Shown here one piece after another: positions 49,029-57,716 of a stretch of 64,000 nucleotides of DNA; position 1 is the stretch's first letter, and every line of letters starts with the position of its first letter. The notes under the pieces were generated by a model. The model saw only the letters and a list, made by a program, of their open reading frames with translations. It did no database searches and was not told where the DNA came from. Both the position numbers and the translations under genes were made by a program. This DNA comes from Candidatus Accumulibacter aalborgensis (lineage in GTDB: Bacteria; Pseudomonadota; Gammaproteobacteria; Burkholderiales; Rhodocyclaceae): positions 1 through 64,000 of the forward strand of contig NZ_FLQX01000134.1 in the NCBI RefSeq assembly GCF_900089955.1, written 5' to 3'.

Positions 49029-50383
49029 TCCTCGGTCAAAGCGGACTTCATCCGATCAAGCAGCGGTTTGAAGATATAGTTCAGCATCGTCCGCTCGCCG
49101 GTCTTGATGAATACCTCGGCGGGCATTCCCGCCTTGATCTCGTGCGTCGTCAGCTTGGTCATGCCGGCCGCCGTCACCACCACCTGGCCGCGATAGAACG
49201 GCGCTACCTTGCCCTGCGGATCGGCCGTCGCGTCGGCCGCGACCTGAACGAACTCGCCGGGAATCTGTGGCGTGGTCTTCTGGTTGAAGGCCGGAAAGGT
49301 GATTTCCACCGGCAAGCCCAGCTTGACCTTGTCGATCATGTGCGTGGGAATCTGGACATCGATGCGCAAGGGCTCGTTCTTGGGGACCACTTCCATCAGC
49401 GGCGTTCCCGAGGCCAACACGCCGCCGACGGTATGCACGTTCAAGCCGACGATGATCCCTTCGGACGGCGCGCGTACTTCGGTATTGGCCAGTTCGAAGG
49501 CGAGTCCCCTGAGGCGGTTGTCGAGAGCGCTGGTCTCCTTCTGTACTTCGGCCAGTTCCTTTTCAACCTCCTTGCGATACTCCTGCTGTCGCGCCAGCAT
49601 GCGCATCCTGATTTCGCCGATGCTCTGCTGCGTCCGGCCGATGTTGCCGATATCCTCGGAAATGGCGCCACTGAGTTGCGCCAGCAGTCGTTCCTGCTCG
49701 GAGAGTCGGTTGCGTGGCAGATAGCCCTCGGCGGCCAGTTCGCGCAGGCCCTTCAGTTCCTCGAGCAGCAGCTTCGACTGCGTTTCCTTCGCATGCCGGG
49801 TGGCCTCCAGACCGGTCACCGACGACTGCAGGCCGGTCAGCGTATTGTTCATCGCCCCGAGTTCGGCCTGCAAACCGGAGCGCCGAGAATGCAACAACTG
49901 TGTCTGCACGGCCATCGCACTGACCGCTCGCGGATCGTTCTTTTCCTGCAACAGTTCTGCGGGAAAGACAATCGTCGACTGGCCCTCGGCATCGGCCAGC
50001 AGGCGCGCCTCGGCGGCTTTCGCCACCAACCACTGACTGCGCGCTATCTCGTACTGTGAGCGCGCCGGCGTCGGATCCAGCCTGACCAGAACGTCGCCAC
50101 TCTTGACCTCGTCGCCATCCTTGACCAGGATCGCTTCGACCACGCCGACGCCGAGGTTCTGTACCGCTTTGCGATTGCCGGTCACCACCACCTGCCCGCT
50201 GGTCGGCACACCCTGGTTCAGCGGTGCCAGCGAGGCCCACAACAGGAAGCCGCCGAAGCCTATCCCCAGCACCCACAGGCCAACGCGCATGGGATGGCCT
50301 GTGTTCATCGGCGGCGCGGCTTCTCCATCGAGCGTCGTGGGCGCTGGGCCCTGGAGACGATTGAACATATTACGAATAGCCAT
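49025..50383 (-). CDS. HlyD-family periplasmic adaptor (PrtE type)
   Basis: A 452-aa membrane-fusion protein. There is a single transmembrane helix (about 33-53; VGLWVLGIGFGGFLLWASLA), then a lipoyl-like half (GVGVVEAILVKDGDEVKSGD), long coiled-coil hairpins (about 120-300), the second lipoyl half and a beta-barrel (ELANTEVRAPSEGIIVGLNV). The C-terminal HlyD signature region follows (VQIPTHMIDKVKLGLPVEIT and later PFYRGQVVVTAAGM). It bridges the inner-membrane ABC exporters and the TolC-type channel. It lies 22 bp after the nearer ABC gene. Confidence 0.95.
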   Translation of the reverse strand: MAIRNMFNRLQGPAPTTLDGEAAPPMNTGHPMRVGLWVLGIGFGGFLLWASLAPLNQGVPTSGQVVVTGNRKAVQNLGVGVVEAILVKDGDEVKSGDVLVRLDPTPARSQYEIARSQWLVAKAAEARLLADAEGQSTIVFPAELLQEKNDPRAVSAMAVQTQLLHSRRSGLQAELGAMNNTLTGLQSSVTGLEATRHAKETQSKLLLEELKGLRELAAEGYLPRNRLSEQERLLAQLSGAISEDIGNIGRTQQSIGEIRMRMLARQQEYRKEVEKELAEVQKETSALDNRLRGLAFELANTEVRAPSEGIIVGLNVHTVGGVLASGTPLMEVVPKNEPLRIDVQIPTHMIDKVKLGLPVEITFPAFNQKTTPQIPGEFVQVAADATADPQGKVAPFYRGQVVVTAAGMTKLTTHEIKAGMPAEVFIKTGERTMLNYIFKPLLDRMKSALTEE

Positions 50384-50405
50384 GACGAGGGTCCTGAATC
50401 AGAAA

Positions 50406-52133
50406 TCAAGCGGGTTGAGTGTTGGTAACGACACTATTTGCAGCAGGTACTGGTGGCTGCGCAGCCGCTAGCACCTGCTGACGTGTGCCATAAATCTGGA
50501 TCTCGCCGTTGTTCAAGACCAGTATCCGGTCTGCCACGCCGAGAATGTTCATGCGGTGGGTAATCAGAAAAACGGTCACGCCCTGCGCCTTCAGATCCTT
50601 TATGGCCACGATCAGGGCCGTTTCGCCTACATCGTCGAGATTGGCATTTGGCTCGTCAAGCACGATCAGGCTGGGATTGCCATACATCGCCCGCGCCAAA
50701 CCGATACGCTGCCGCTGGCCACCGGAAAGGAAGCTGCCGGCCTCACCCATGGGCGTATCGTAGCCCCGGGGAAAGCGCAGGGTCATGTCATGAATGCCGG
50801 TCCGTTGTGCCGCTTCGATGACCTTTGTCGGGTCAATCTCGCCGAAGCGGGCGATGTTTTCAGCCACGCTGCCTTCGAAGAGCTCGATGTCCTGCGGCAG
50901 ATAGCCTATAAAGGGTCCCAATTCTCCCCGATCCAGGCTTTCAATAGGCTTGCCATCGAGGAGAACGCTGCCCTGGACTTCCGGCCAGATTCCCACCAGA
51001 CAACGAGCCAGGGTGGATTTCCCGGACCCGGACGGGCCGACGATGGCAATGACTTCGCCTGCCGGAAACTCGGCAGACAGCCCCGCGAGGATCGGTTGCG
51101 ACCGATTCGTCGCCGTCGCCACAAGGTTCTCAATGCGCACTTCGCCCCGCAGGTCCTCGTGCACCATTCCGGCCGGCCGCTTGGGATGGTCACGCAGAAG
51201 AGCCTCCAGAGACTCGAAGGCCTTGCGGGCCGATTGCCAGCCCGACCAACTGCCGACAATGGCATCGATCGGTTGCAGGGCTCGGCTCATCAGCACATTG
51301 GCGGCAATCATTCCTCCGACCGTCAGCTCCCCCTTGATCACCAGCAGTGCGCCGGCTCCCAGCATCAAGGACTGCTGGCTGTAGCGCACGAATTTGCTAA
51401 ATGCCTGAATGCGGCGCTGTATGTCCTGCGATGCGGAATTGAGCGCCATATGCTGCTGATGGCGCGCCAGCCAACGTCGGCGCAGACCCCCGAGCATGCC
51501 GAGTGCTTCGATGACTTGGGCGTTACGCAACTTGCTGTGCAGATACGTTCCCACGGCGACACCGGCTTCAGTGGTTTTCTGCGTCGGGGCCTGGGTCTGC
51601 CGGTGGCTGAAGATGGCCAGCCCCGTCAGGATGGCCGCAAAGAGCAGGGAAAGCATTCCCAGCGACGGGTGCAGCATGAACAGCACCAGCAGGTAAATCG
51701 GCGTCCAGGGTGCGTCGAAGAAAGCGAAGATGCCATTACCCGTCAGAAACTGGCGAATGTTGGTGAGGTTCGAAAAAGCCTGGACCGGGTTGTCCCTGCT
51801 TTGATTGAGATGAGACTCAAAGCAGGCGTTGAAAACCCGGCTGCTGAGACGCTCGTCCAGGCGCACGCCGAGGCGCACCAGGAGGCGAGAGCGCGACCAT
51901 TCAGCGAAGGCCATCACGGCCAACAGAAACAGTGTGATCAGAGAAACGGCGATTAGGGTCAATTCGCTGTGGCTGGTCATGAAACGGTCATAGACCTGCA
52001 GCATGTAGATGGTGGGTGTCAGCATGAGGAGATTGATCACCAGGCTGAATATTCCCACAACCAGAAACTCCCGCCGGAAAGACCAGAGGGTGGCCGTCAG
52101 TTCGCTGCGCTGAAAAAAGGAAGGTGTTTTCAT
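50406..52133 (-). CDS. Type I secretion ABC exporter, PrtD family (second in operon)
   Basis: A 575-aa half-transporter: six-helix membrane domain (about 20-300) and ABC ATPase (about 330-560). It has Walker A GPSGSGKSTLARCL, signature LSGGQRQRIGLARAM, Walker B IVLDEPNANLD with the catalytic Glu, and H-loop ITHRM. It has no N-terminal C39 peptidase, so it belongs to the PrtD/AprD class that exports substrates with uncleaved C-terminal signals. It is paralogous to the gene immediately upstream (15 bp), and all ATPase motifs are intact in both. Confidence 0.95.
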   Translation of the reverse strand: MKTPSFFQRSELTATLWSFRREFLVVGIFSLVINLLMLTPTIYMLQVYDRFMTSHSELTLIAVSLITLFLLAVMAFAEWSRSRLLVRLGVRLDERLSSRVFNACFESHLNQSRDNPVQAFSNLTNIRQFLTGNGIFAFFDAPWTPIYLLVLFMLHPSLGMLSLLFAAILTGLAIFSHRQTQAPTQKTTEAGVAVGTYLHSKLRNAQVIEALGMLGGLRRRWLARHQQHMALNSASQDIQRRIQAFSKFVRYSQQSLMLGAGALLVIKGELTVGGMIAANVLMSRALQPIDAIVGSWSGWQSARKAFESLEALLRDHPKRPAGMVHEDLRGEVRIENLVATATNRSQPILAGLSAEFPAGEVIAIVGPSGSGKSTLARCLVGIWPEVQGSVLLDGKPIESLDRGELGPFIGYLPQDIELFEGSVAENIARFGEIDPTKVIEAAQRTGIHDMTLRFPRGYDTPMGEAGSFLSGGQRQRIGLARAMYGNPSLIVLDEPNANLDDVGETALIVAIKDLKAQGVTVFLITHRMNILGVADRILVLNNGEIQIYGTRQQVLAAAQPPVPAANSVVTNTQPA

Positions 52134-52148
52134 GTTCGGCCGTAGGAA

Positions 52149-53885
52149 TCAAACGACGGGAGCGGCAGCGAGGCCGCTCTGGGCGGTGGCGGCTTGGGCC
52201 GCCGCCTTGTTGAGAGCCGCCAGCACCTCGTCGCGAGGCCCGGCTATCTGTACCTGTCCTTCGCGTAATACCAGCATCAGGTCCGCAGCAGCGAGGACGC
52301 TGATGCGATGGGTGATGACGATCAGCGTGCTGCCTTGTGCCCTGAGCGCCAGCAATGTGTTCACCAGCGCCACTTCTCCGGCCTCGTCGAGGCTCGAATT
52401 CGGTTCATCTAGAACGATGAATTCTGGTCTGCCATAGAGCGCGCGCGCCAGCCCCACCCGTTGACGCTGGCCGCCGGAGAGAAAGCAACCGTCATCGCCG
52501 ATGAGCGATTCGTACCCTTCAGGCAGCGCGATGATCGCGTCGTGCACGCCGACCGCACGCGCAGCCGCTTCCACCTTCGCGCTGTCCACCTCGCCGAAAC
52601 GGGCGATGTTCTCGGCGAGCGAGCCATCGAAGAGTTCGATGTCCTGCGGCAGATAACCGATATGAGGCCCCAGTTCCGCCTTGTTCCAGGGGTAGATGTC
52701 CACGCCATCGAGTCGCACCTTGCCACTAGCGGAAGGCCAGATACCCACCAGCAGGCGCGCCAGCGTCGACTTTCCCGAAGCCGAAGGGCCGACGATGGCC
52801 ATAATGCATCCAGCAGGCACAGCGAAGGAAACCCCGCGCAGGATCGCAACCGGGCTACCCGGGGCTGAGGCGATCAACGCTTCAACAGAGAGATTGCCCT
52901 TCGGCGGTGGCAGGGGCATGCCTTCCTGACGTTCGGGCAGCCCCTGCAAGAGCTTGTCGAGCCGGTGATAGGCGTCGCGCGCATTGACGACGTTCTTCCA
53001 GAGGCTGACCACCTGGACCAATGGCGCCAGTACCCGCGGTCCGAGCACCCAGGCGACGATCATCATGCCACTGCCGCCAGCCAGTTCTCCCTTCAATGAC
53101 AGCCAGGCGCCCGTGCCGAGGAGGGCTGCCGAGAGGGTGGTCTGCAGCATCTTGGAGAGCGAGGCATTGCCGCCCGCATGATCCGACGCTTCTGCCTGCA
53201 GGCGCAGGAAGTTGTGCTGCTTTTTCATCCAGCGCTGATGAATGCTGCGCAGCATTCCCATGGCCTCGATCACCTGTGCATTGCGCAGACTGCCGTTGGC
53301 ATAGTTCTGGGCGGCGATGGCTTCTCTTTGCGCGGCCACCAGAGGCGGCTGGGTGTTCTTTTCGGTGAGATAGGTGAGAAAGATCTGAATCACGGCGGCG
53401 AGCACCGAAATCCAGCCCAGCAGCGGATTTATCAGATAGATCAGAATGAGAAACAGCAGCGAAACCGGCGCGTCCATCAGGGCCATCAGGGCTGGCGTTG
53501 CCAGAAAGTCCCGGATGGTGCGCAAGTCGTTTAGCCCCTGGCTGGTGCCGCCGGGAATGCGCCGCAGGTTGGCTTCGAAAATCGCGTTGAAGACCCGCTC
53601 GCGGAGTTTCCGATCCAGAGCCAGGCCGGCTTGATGCATCACTCCAGCGCGTGCCCACTCCAGCAACTCCATGATTATATAGAACCACAGCACGAGCAGG
53701 GTCAGCATGAGCAAGGTGTACGAACTGCGACTGTTGATGACTCGGTCGTACACCTCGAGCATGTAGCCGGTCGGCGCCAGAATCAGCAGGGTGCAAAAGA
53801 CGCTGAACAAAGCGGCCTTCATGAAGAAGGGTTTCAGCTCGCGGATGGCTTCCCGGAGTTCCGAGCGGGTTTCAGCAGGATTCAT
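52149..53885 (-). CDS. Type I secretion ABC exporter, PrtD family (first in operon)
   Basis: A 578-aa half-transporter of the PrtD class: membrane domain (about 25-310; ALFSVFCTLLILAPTGYMLE) and ATPase (about 335-560). Walker A is GPSASGKSTLARLL, signature LSGGQRQRVGLARAL, Walker B IVLDEPNSSLDE, H-loop ITHRIS. The ATG at 53885 is preceded by GAGAG; a GTG one codon earlier is possible. It could homodimerise, or pair with the neighbouring paralogue as a heterodimer. Confidence 0.95.
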   Translation of the reverse strand: MNPAETRSELREAIRELKPFFMKAALFSVFCTLLILAPTGYMLEVYDRVINSRSSYTLLMLTLLVLWFYIIMELLEWARAGVMHQAGLALDRKLRERVFNAIFEANLRRIPGGTSQGLNDLRTIRDFLATPALMALMDAPVSLLFLILIYLINPLLGWISVLAAVIQIFLTYLTEKNTQPPLVAAQREAIAAQNYANGSLRNAQVIEAMGMLRSIHQRWMKKQHNFLRLQAEASDHAGGNASLSKMLQTTLSAALLGTGAWLSLKGELAGGSGMMIVAWVLGPRVLAPLVQVVSLWKNVVNARDAYHRLDKLLQGLPERQEGMPLPPPKGNLSVEALIASAPGSPVAILRGVSFAVPAGCIMAIVGPSASGKSTLARLLVGIWPSASGKVRLDGVDIYPWNKAELGPHIGYLPQDIELFDGSLAENIARFGEVDSAKVEAAARAVGVHDAIIALPEGYESLIGDDGCFLSGGQRQRVGLARALYGRPEFIVLDEPNSSLDEAGEVALVNTLLALRAQGSTLIVITHRISVLAAADLMLVLREGQVQIAGPRDEVLAALNKAAAQAATAQSGLAAAPVV

Positions 53886-53954
53886 CACGACTCTCGCAGA
53901 ATGTCAAAAAAGGCCAGATGGCCTGTCCTTCAGCAGGTGGATCGAAGAAAAGGC

Positions 53955-54578
53955 TCACGACAGGCCGGCTGGGGCTACTTCCGGATCGGCTGAGTGCACC
54001 AGTACATATTCCGGCATCTCGGCGGCAAGATCTGCCGGCCTTTCCTCATCTTCCTCCGCCATCACCAGGCAGAAGGAAAGCTGATAGCCCTGCGGCGTGC
54101 GTGCGAGGACGATCTCCCGCAACCTCTCCTGATGGAAACGCAATTCATCCTCAGCCTTCAGTGACAACTGGAAACGCATACGTCCGTCGAGGGTGTACAT
54201 CGAGAGCAGGCCATCCTTGAGGCTGAGCGTATGCCGGTCAAAATAGACCGGGGCGCTGGGCAGAAACTGCAGGAGAGGCAAGGGACGTTCCGGATAGCGC
54301 GCGACGTTGAACGGGCTATCGGGGTGTTGTAGGACGACCCGACAGGTGCGAGAAACCGAATAAATGGCATTGCAGACCATCTGCGATCCGATCTGAGGAA
54401 AGCGCTGACGCAGGTCATGGTAGGCGATGTGGTGCAGCGTTACCCGGTTCCAGCATCGGGTCTGCTGCACCAAGGGTGCCAGGGCATTGCATACTTCCGC
54501 GAAAGCCAACTGCAGTGCCTCTAGGCGCGCAGTCTGCTCGGGCGAGGTGTTCAGAAGAAGATGCAGCGGCGAGTTCAT
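53955..54578 (-). CDS. TnpB-like N-terminal-domain-only protein heading the secretion operon
   Basis: A 207-aa protein matching the N-terminal half of IS605-family TnpB/OrfB proteins. Residues 12-80 have the helical region (PEQTARLEALQLAFAEVCNA, then LHHIAYHDLRQRFPQIGSQM). Residues ~105-175 have the beta-barrel/wedge pattern (VYFDRHTLSLKDG, then LDGRMRFQL and QGYQLSFCLVMAEEDEE). A normal TnpB would now enter RuvC-I (GVDLG-type); here the chain ends after ~30 unrelated residues. No RuvC or zinc-finger sequence exists downstream, where the ABC exporter starts 69 bp later. Nuclease activity is therefore impossible. As the first gene of the export operon, with a palindrome at its promoter, a regulatory role is a plausible inference. 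Confidence 0.7.
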   Translation of the reverse strand: MNSPLHLLLNTSPEQTARLEALQLAFAEVCNALAPLVQQTRCWNRVTLHHIAYHDLRQRFPQIGSQMVCNAIYSVSRTCRVVLQHPDSPFNVARYPERPLPLLQFLPSAPVYFDRHTLSLKDGLLSMYTLDGRMRFQLSLKAEDELRFHQERLREIVLARTPQGYQLSFCLVMAEEDEERPADLAAEMPEYVLVHSADPEVAPAGLS

Positions 54579-54610
54579 ATAGGAAATTATAACACTCTCT
54601 CCTATATGAA
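54574..54610 (-). promoter_or_regulatory. Perfect 11-bp inverted repeat around a -10 box, overlapping the start codon
   Basis: TTCATATAGGA (54574-54584) and TCCTATATGAA (54600-54610) are exact inverted copies with a 15-nt spacer. Inside, on the minus strand, lies a consensus -10 TATAAT (54586-54591), and the start codon of the TnpB-like gene is within the proximal arm. Seven bases separate TATAAT from ATG, so the message would be leaderless or nearly so. No good -35 is visible. The layout suits an operator. Confidence 0.7.
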
Positions 54611-54978
54611 AAGGCAGGCATCAGTGAAAAGAAGCGATGGCCACGAAACCCCCTTTACTTGCTCCAGTTCATCTACTAAAACAAGACAAGCATGAGGGCC
54701 TCACGCTGAAGTCGCCTCTTGCCGGTAAACGAGCGTGGACAGAGGGGTGGCTCCGCTTGCATCTCGTGGCCGGGCGGTAGTGGGAATTTCCCGGCAATCG
54801 CTCTGAAATTTTGACCGGGCCAGAGGATTCCAGACAGTCCATTGTGATGTCCTACACGGATCATCCCAACAGTTCGTTCGTCAGCGGGTGGACCGAGGTC
54901 AACGTCGAACCGGACTTGACGCAGGCCGGGCTAGAGTACATGCCAAAAGCGTAAGCACGCATTGTAAGGAGCAGTCAA
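54611..54978 (+). other. Divergent intergenic region with an RTX C-terminal-tail relic
   Basis: About 54870-54954 reads in plus frame as [20 protein letters not shown], then PKA-stop. Its end closely matches the last residues of the downstream RTX protein ([16 protein letters not shown]-stop). It is therefore probably the remaining tail of an older RTX-type gene. The rest shows no gene; a small palindrome GGGAATTTCCC lies near 54781-54791. The promoter of the RTX gene should be here. Confidence 0.55.
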
Positions 54979-56292
54979 ATGGCAACCTTGAGCTTTACAA
55001 CCACCAACTGGGCGCCCTGGTTTGCGACCCCCAATCAACTTGCTGGTCAGCTTTCCGAATCTGTGGTGAGGACAGTCCACTTGATCGATGAATTGGACGT
55101 CGTTTCCGAGACTCTGACGCTCACCAGCTACCATGCCGAATTCGACAACGGAGGAGTCGTCGACATCAGCGGCTCCGGGTTGGACACCGATCGACAGGTC
55201 ATCGTTGGCATCACTTACTCGGATCCCTCCGGGAATTCAGTGTTTCTGGCCGGCAACTTGACGGTCGATATTAACGATGGGAGCGCCTCTGGCGCTATGT
55301 CCGACTTCCACTTCAGGTTTACTGGCCTGGAAATGGCGGCAGCAGGAAGCTTTAGCCTTGATCCTAATGGACATGGTTCTGGCAGTTTTAGTCAAGTGAC
55401 GTACAAGCAATCCGGCTGGACATTGCAGGTTGGAGGCAACGTGACCTATAGCGGATCGCAGGCCAATGGGACCCTGAGCTACCTCACTGGGACATCGCCG
55501 CAGGGCGATTCTTTTTCGATAAGCGATTCGGCCAAACTCACGGCCCCCATCCTCAACGGCATTGCGAGCACGGGCAAGGGGATGGGATTCTTTCTCTCGG
55601 AGAGCTTCCTCGATGGCAATGACACCATGACTGGAGGTGAGCGCAATGATCAGTTCAGTGGCTATGCAGGCGACGATGTCCTGCGGGGGGGCGGTGGTAA
55701 CGACACACTGGCCGGCGGTGCCGGTAACGACACGCTCGATGGCGGCAGCGGCATCGACAGCGCGGTGTTCAGCGGCAGGTTTGCCCGGTACACGCGGACC
55801 ACTACCGGCGGCTCGCAGACCGTCCTGGATAATGCCGGCACCGACGGCCGCGATACCCTGTTCAACGTCGAGCGGCTCAAGTTTGCCGACGAGAGCATTG
55901 CTCTCGATGTCGCCGACGGCGATGCTGGCACGACGGCCAAGATATTGGGTGTGGTCTTCGGGCCGCCTTCCCTGGCCAACAAGACTTTCGTCGGCATTGG
56001 CCTTGCCCTGCTCGACGGGGGCATGAGCTACCCGGATTTGATGATGGCAGCGCTGACAGCGAAGCTGGGCGGTCATTTTTCCAACGCGGCGGAGGTGGAC
56101 CTACTGTATGAGAACCTTTTCGGACATGGCCCGACCTCGGCCGAAGCGACGTTCTGGTCCAAAGCCATCGATGCCGGCCAGTTCTCCCAGGCTTCCCTGG
56201 CCATCGCCGCCGCCGAACTCGGCATCAACGCCAGCAACATCGACCTGGTAGGCTTGACGCAAGCCGGTCTGGAGTACCTGCCACAAAGCTGA
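54979..56292 (+). CDS. RTX repeat protein, predicted type I secretion substrate
   Basis: A 437-aa protein with no N-terminal signal peptide. Residues ~1-210 are beta-rich and unrecognised. Residues ~213-265 hold Ca2+-binding RTX nonapeptides ([28 protein letters not shown]). After ~60 residues with [16 protein letters not shown], a typical post-RTX module, comes a C-terminal DUF4214-like helical region (about 310-437) ending [16 protein letters not shown]. Such proteins are exported through PrtD/HlyD/TolC systems by C-terminal signals, and the matching system is encoded divergently next door. Confidence 0.88.
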   Translation: MATLSFTTTNWAPWFATPNQLAGQLSESVVRTVHLIDELDVVSETLTLTSYHAEFDNGGVVDISGSGLDTDRQVIVGITYSDPSGNSVFLAGNLTVDINDGSASGAMSDFHFRFTGLEMAAAGSFSLDPNGHGSGSFSQVTYKQSGWTLQVGGNVTYSGSQANGTLSYLTGTSPQGDSFSISDSAKLTAPILNGIASTGKGMGFFLSESFLDGNDTMTGGERNDQFSGYAGDDVLRGGGGNDTLAGGAGNDTLDGGSGIDSAVFSGRFARYTRTTTGGSQTVLDNAGTDGRDTLFNVERLKFADESIALDVADGDAGTTAKILGVVFGPPSLANKTFVGIGLALLDGGMSYPDLMMAALTAKLGGHFSNAAEVDLLYENLFGHGPTSAEATFWSKAIDAGQFSQASLAIAAAELGINASNIDLVGLTQAGLEYLPQS

Positions 56293-56432
56293 GCACCTCG
56301 TCGTCGGGCTACCGCCGTGCCCCTGGTTCCCAGCGCACGCAGCGCCAGTCAAGGCCTTGTGATTGTGCGCACATCGCACCCACTGGCCAATGACGTATCC
56401 TTGCGGCTATTGAATCTCAAAGGATCGCCACG

Positions 56433-57698
56433 GTGAACAGGCTGCTTTGCCGAAGCTTGCGCTGGGTGGTGGTGATGTGGGCACTGCTGATATCGGCAGT
56501 GTGCGCGGCCGCCTCGGTCGGCGAAGTGACCCTCAGCATCGGCACCAGCCAGATTGAGCGCGAAGGCAAGGGCCAGCCGGTCGTAAAGGGATGCGACATT
56601 GCCGCCGGCGATGTTATCCGCACCACCGCTAACGGCCATGTGCACATTCGCTTCGTCGATGGCGCGCGGGTCAGCGTGCGGCCGGATTCGGTGCTGCACG
56701 TCGTCGAATACCGCTACGACCCGGCCGATCCCGCCGAATCCCTGATCAAGTTCCACCTCGAAGCGGGAACGGTTCGTGGCATCTCCGGGCTGGCGGCACA
56801 AGTGGCCCGCGACAAGTTCCGCCTGAACACGCCGCTGGTGGCCATTGGCGTCAAGGGAACCGACTTCGTCACCCAGGCCACCGCGAATAGCGCCATCGTC
56901 CTGGTAAACCAGGGCGCCATCGTTCTCGCGCCGCTCGACAGCGCCTGCCGTGCCGAAGGTTTTGGTCCCTGCGGCACCTCCCGTTCGCGGGAACTCGCGA
57001 GCAGCATGAACGGCATGAACGGCATGGCCCTGGTCTATCGCCAGGCAGCGTCGGAGCCGGTGTTCCAGCCAGTCAATTCGCTGAAAGGGACGGACAAGGT
57101 CACCCCGATCCTGCAGCAGGAGCGTGTCGGTAGCGCCACTACGGCGACCGCCGTGGCGGACAGTCGCAACCCGGGAGCGGTGATGGATGTGTTGGCGCCC
57201 CGCAGCACTCTGGTCTGGGGCCGCTGGGCTACCAACGCCGTGCCGGGTGACGATTTGACCACCTCCTTCATGGAGGCGCTGAGCGGCAACAAGGTCACCG
57301 TCGGCGATGGCTACTACTTCCTGTTCCGCAACGAGAATGCTCCCAATTTCCTCAGTACCGCAAGCGGCGTGACGAATTTCCGTCTGCAGAGCGGCGCAGC
57401 CTCTTACCGCGACCCGTCCAACACGCTGGTGGCGGCGAGCATAAATGGCGGCTCGCTGAGCATCGATTTCGGCCGCCGCACCTTCACCACCCAGCTCGCT
57501 GTCACGGCGCCGAGTATTGGTACGCAGGGGGTGGCGGCTTCGGGAACGATCGACCCCAGTACCGGAATCTTCCTCAGCACGACCACTGGTGCGCGGGTAG
57601 CCGGCGCCGTGTCCCTGGATACCAGCCAGGCCGGTTATTTCTTCAGCAAACCCGTGGGGAATGGCGTCTTGACGGGCGCCACCCTCTGGGGCCGCTGA
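56433..57698 (+). CDS. Exported FecR-domain protein
   Basis: A 421-aa protein from a GTG with AAAGGA upstream. It has a signal peptide (about 1-27, ending AVCAAAS), a FecR domain (about 45-160; AAGDVIRTTANGHVHIRFVD, then FRLNTPLVAIGVKGTDF), and a long C-terminal beta-rich part (about 230-421) of unknown role. FecR domains occur in envelope signalling or surface-assembly proteins. The gene stands 18 bp before the cyclase gene, implying co-expression. Confidence 0.85.
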   Translation: MNRLLCRSLRWVVVMWALLISAVCAAASVGEVTLSIGTSQIEREGKGQPVVKGCDIAAGDVIRTTANGHVHIRFVDGARVSVRPDSVLHVVEYRYDPADPAESLIKFHLEAGTVRGISGLAAQVARDKFRLNTPLVAIGVKGTDFVTQATANSAIVLVNQGAIVLAPLDSACRAEGFGPCGTSRSRELASSMNGMNGMALVYRQAASEPVFQPVNSLKGTDKVTPILQQERVGSATTATAVADSRNPGAVMDVLAPRSTLVWGRWATNAVPGDDLTTSFMEALSGNKVTVGDGYYFLFRNENAPNFLSTASGVTNFRLQSGAASYRDPSNTLVAASINGGSLSIDFGRRTFTTQLAVTAPSIGTQGVAASGTIDPSTGIFLSTTTGARVAGAVSLDTSQAGYFFSKPVGNGVLTGATLWGR

Positions 57699-57716
57699 GA
57701 GCATCGCATCGCGTCC

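Noticed and set aside
53955-54578. Intact TnpB / IS605 element
   Set aside because: No RuvC motifs, no TnpA, no recognisable transposon ends; only the N-terminal half is present, so it is not reported as a mobile element.
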